NCBI GenBank assembly: GCA_963989385.1
Contig: OZ022506.1
Location: forward strand, 61,453,434-61,517,433
Direction of reading: 5' to 3'
From: Ctena decussata
Taxonomy: Eukaryota > Mollusca > Bivalvia > Lucinida > Lucinidae
DNA: 64,000 nt
Made by a program: the position numbers and the translations under genes
The notes under the pieces: generated by a model
What the model saw: only the letters and a program-made list of their open reading frames with translations
Told to the model about the DNA's origin: nothing
Databases searched by the model: none
Part shown: positions 62,932 through 64,000 of the stretch, piece after piece
Layout: every line of letters begins with the position of its first letter
Position numbering within the stretch: position 1 is the first letter of the stretch

Positions 62932-64000
62932 GCCCCACCGAAGGCGGAGGGATATAGTTTTCACCTTGTCCGTCCATCCGTCTGTCCTTCTGTCTGTCCA
63001 TCCGCCCTCCGTCCGTCCGTCCGGAGCCATAACTAAGTAACCACTGCATGGAATTTCATGAAACTTAAAATAAATATATATTACCATAATGCGCTGATGC
63101 ATGTGAAGTTTCATCAGACTGGCTTTAGTAGTGCATGAGTTATTGCCCTTTTATGGACTTGAAATTAATAAAATGAGTCATAACTAAGTAACCAGTTATC
63201 AAAACTCCATGAAACTGAAACTGAATATGTATCACCATAACTTGGTTATACACATAAAGTTTTTTTTGAAGGGCATCAGTAATGCGTGAGTTATTGCCCT
63301 TTAATGGACTTAAGATTAATAAAATGAGTCATAACTAAGTAACCAATTATCAAAACTCCATGAAACTTAAACTGAATATGTATCACCATAACATGATTAT
63401 GCACATAACATTTCGTTAGAAGTGCATCAGTAGTGCATGAGTTATTGCCCTTGAATCAATTTAAGGTTGACAAATTCAGCCATAACTAAGTAATCAATGA
63501 AAAGAATTCTATGAAACTTACACTAGTAATGTATCAGCATATCACATTGGTGCATCTTATGTTATGTCAGGATTGCTTCAGTAAGCAATGAGTTATTGCC
63601 CTTGAATTAGTTTAAAATCAACAAATTGAGTCCGAACTAAGTAACCAATGAATGGACTTTCATGAAACTTAAAATAATTATTTATTGTCATGACACAGCA
63701 GGGCACATTAAGTTTTGTCATAGTTGCTCCAGTAGTGCATGATTTAATTCCCTTGAATGGATTTAAAATCCACAAATTAGCCATATCTAAGGTATCGGTG
63801 AACAAAATTTCTTGAAACTGAATTAAAATGTATCATCATAGTGCAGTGATGCTGTTTAACAGATTCAGCTTATGCCTCACTTATCCCAGATTATTGTCCT
63901 TGATTTTATTTACAATCCACATGTTCAGCAGTAACTAAGTAACCAGTGAACGAAATTTTATGTAGCTTAAAATAAACCATAAACAAATCAGGGCCACTTC
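62932..64000 (+). mobile_element. second, head-to-tail copy of the same element, cut by the window edge
   Basis: Repeats the head GCCCCACCGAAGGCGGAGGG and the CCGT tract, then units from 63028 onward. Unit-by-unit comparison shows the same order of unit variants as the first copy. Confidence 0.7.

Overview
This window looks like non-coding-rich genomic DNA from a marine lophotrochozoan, most likely a bivalve mollusc. That is inference, based on AT-rich sequence, spliced genes with long introns, many kinds of palindromic MITEs, tRNA-derived SINEs ending in (CATC)n or (AATC)n, and elements that pair a CCGT-type microsatellite with roughly 150-180 bp tandem units. No bacterial-style gene organisation is present.

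Layout. 1-4254 (-) is one uninterrupted gag-pol frame of a Ty3/gypsy-type retrotransposon that leaves the window on the left. Its integrase lies upstream of reverse transcriptase, the reverse of the usual Ty3/gypsy order, as in the Gmr1-like group. A primer-binding site matching a tRNA-Leu 3' end sits at 4632-4650 and probable LTR follows. 8.5-11.9 kb holds two decayed copies of a Penelope-type reverse transcriptase, tail to tail, plus scattered pieces of their 3' region. 12-19 kb is mostly anonymous, with small palindromic elements. 19109-19989 (-) is a secreted Ly6/uPAR-like protein gene broken by one frameshift. 20.5-22 kb is a TACGTTTT-rich duplicated repeat.

The main host gene appears to occupy 24886-60014 on the minus strand. 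Ten exons have splice sites and intron phases that all agree, giving a predicted 752-residue type I membrane protein: signal peptide, Cys-containing N-terminus, a module of unrecognised fold, a Ser/Thr-rich linker, a second copy of the module, a Ser/Thr-rich stalk, one transmembrane helix and a 14-residue tail. The two modules share exon boundaries and intron phases, so they arose by internal duplication, or they belong to two neighbouring paralogous genes. A second signal-peptide exon and possible decayed module exons lie at 55.9-57.8 kb.

The introns are filled with transposons. A 5.7 kb element (25988-31701) has about 346 bp terminal inverted repeats and a 5 bp target duplication, with several nested insertions. 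A 4.6 kb element (38685-43296) has roughly 0.9-1 kb inverted arms carrying arrays of short palindromes and a 5 bp duplication. There is also a mariner-like element (46270-47184), six copies of one palindromic MITE family, and Helentron/pearl-like tandem-unit elements (30-31, 51.5-55.7 and 61.8-64 kb).
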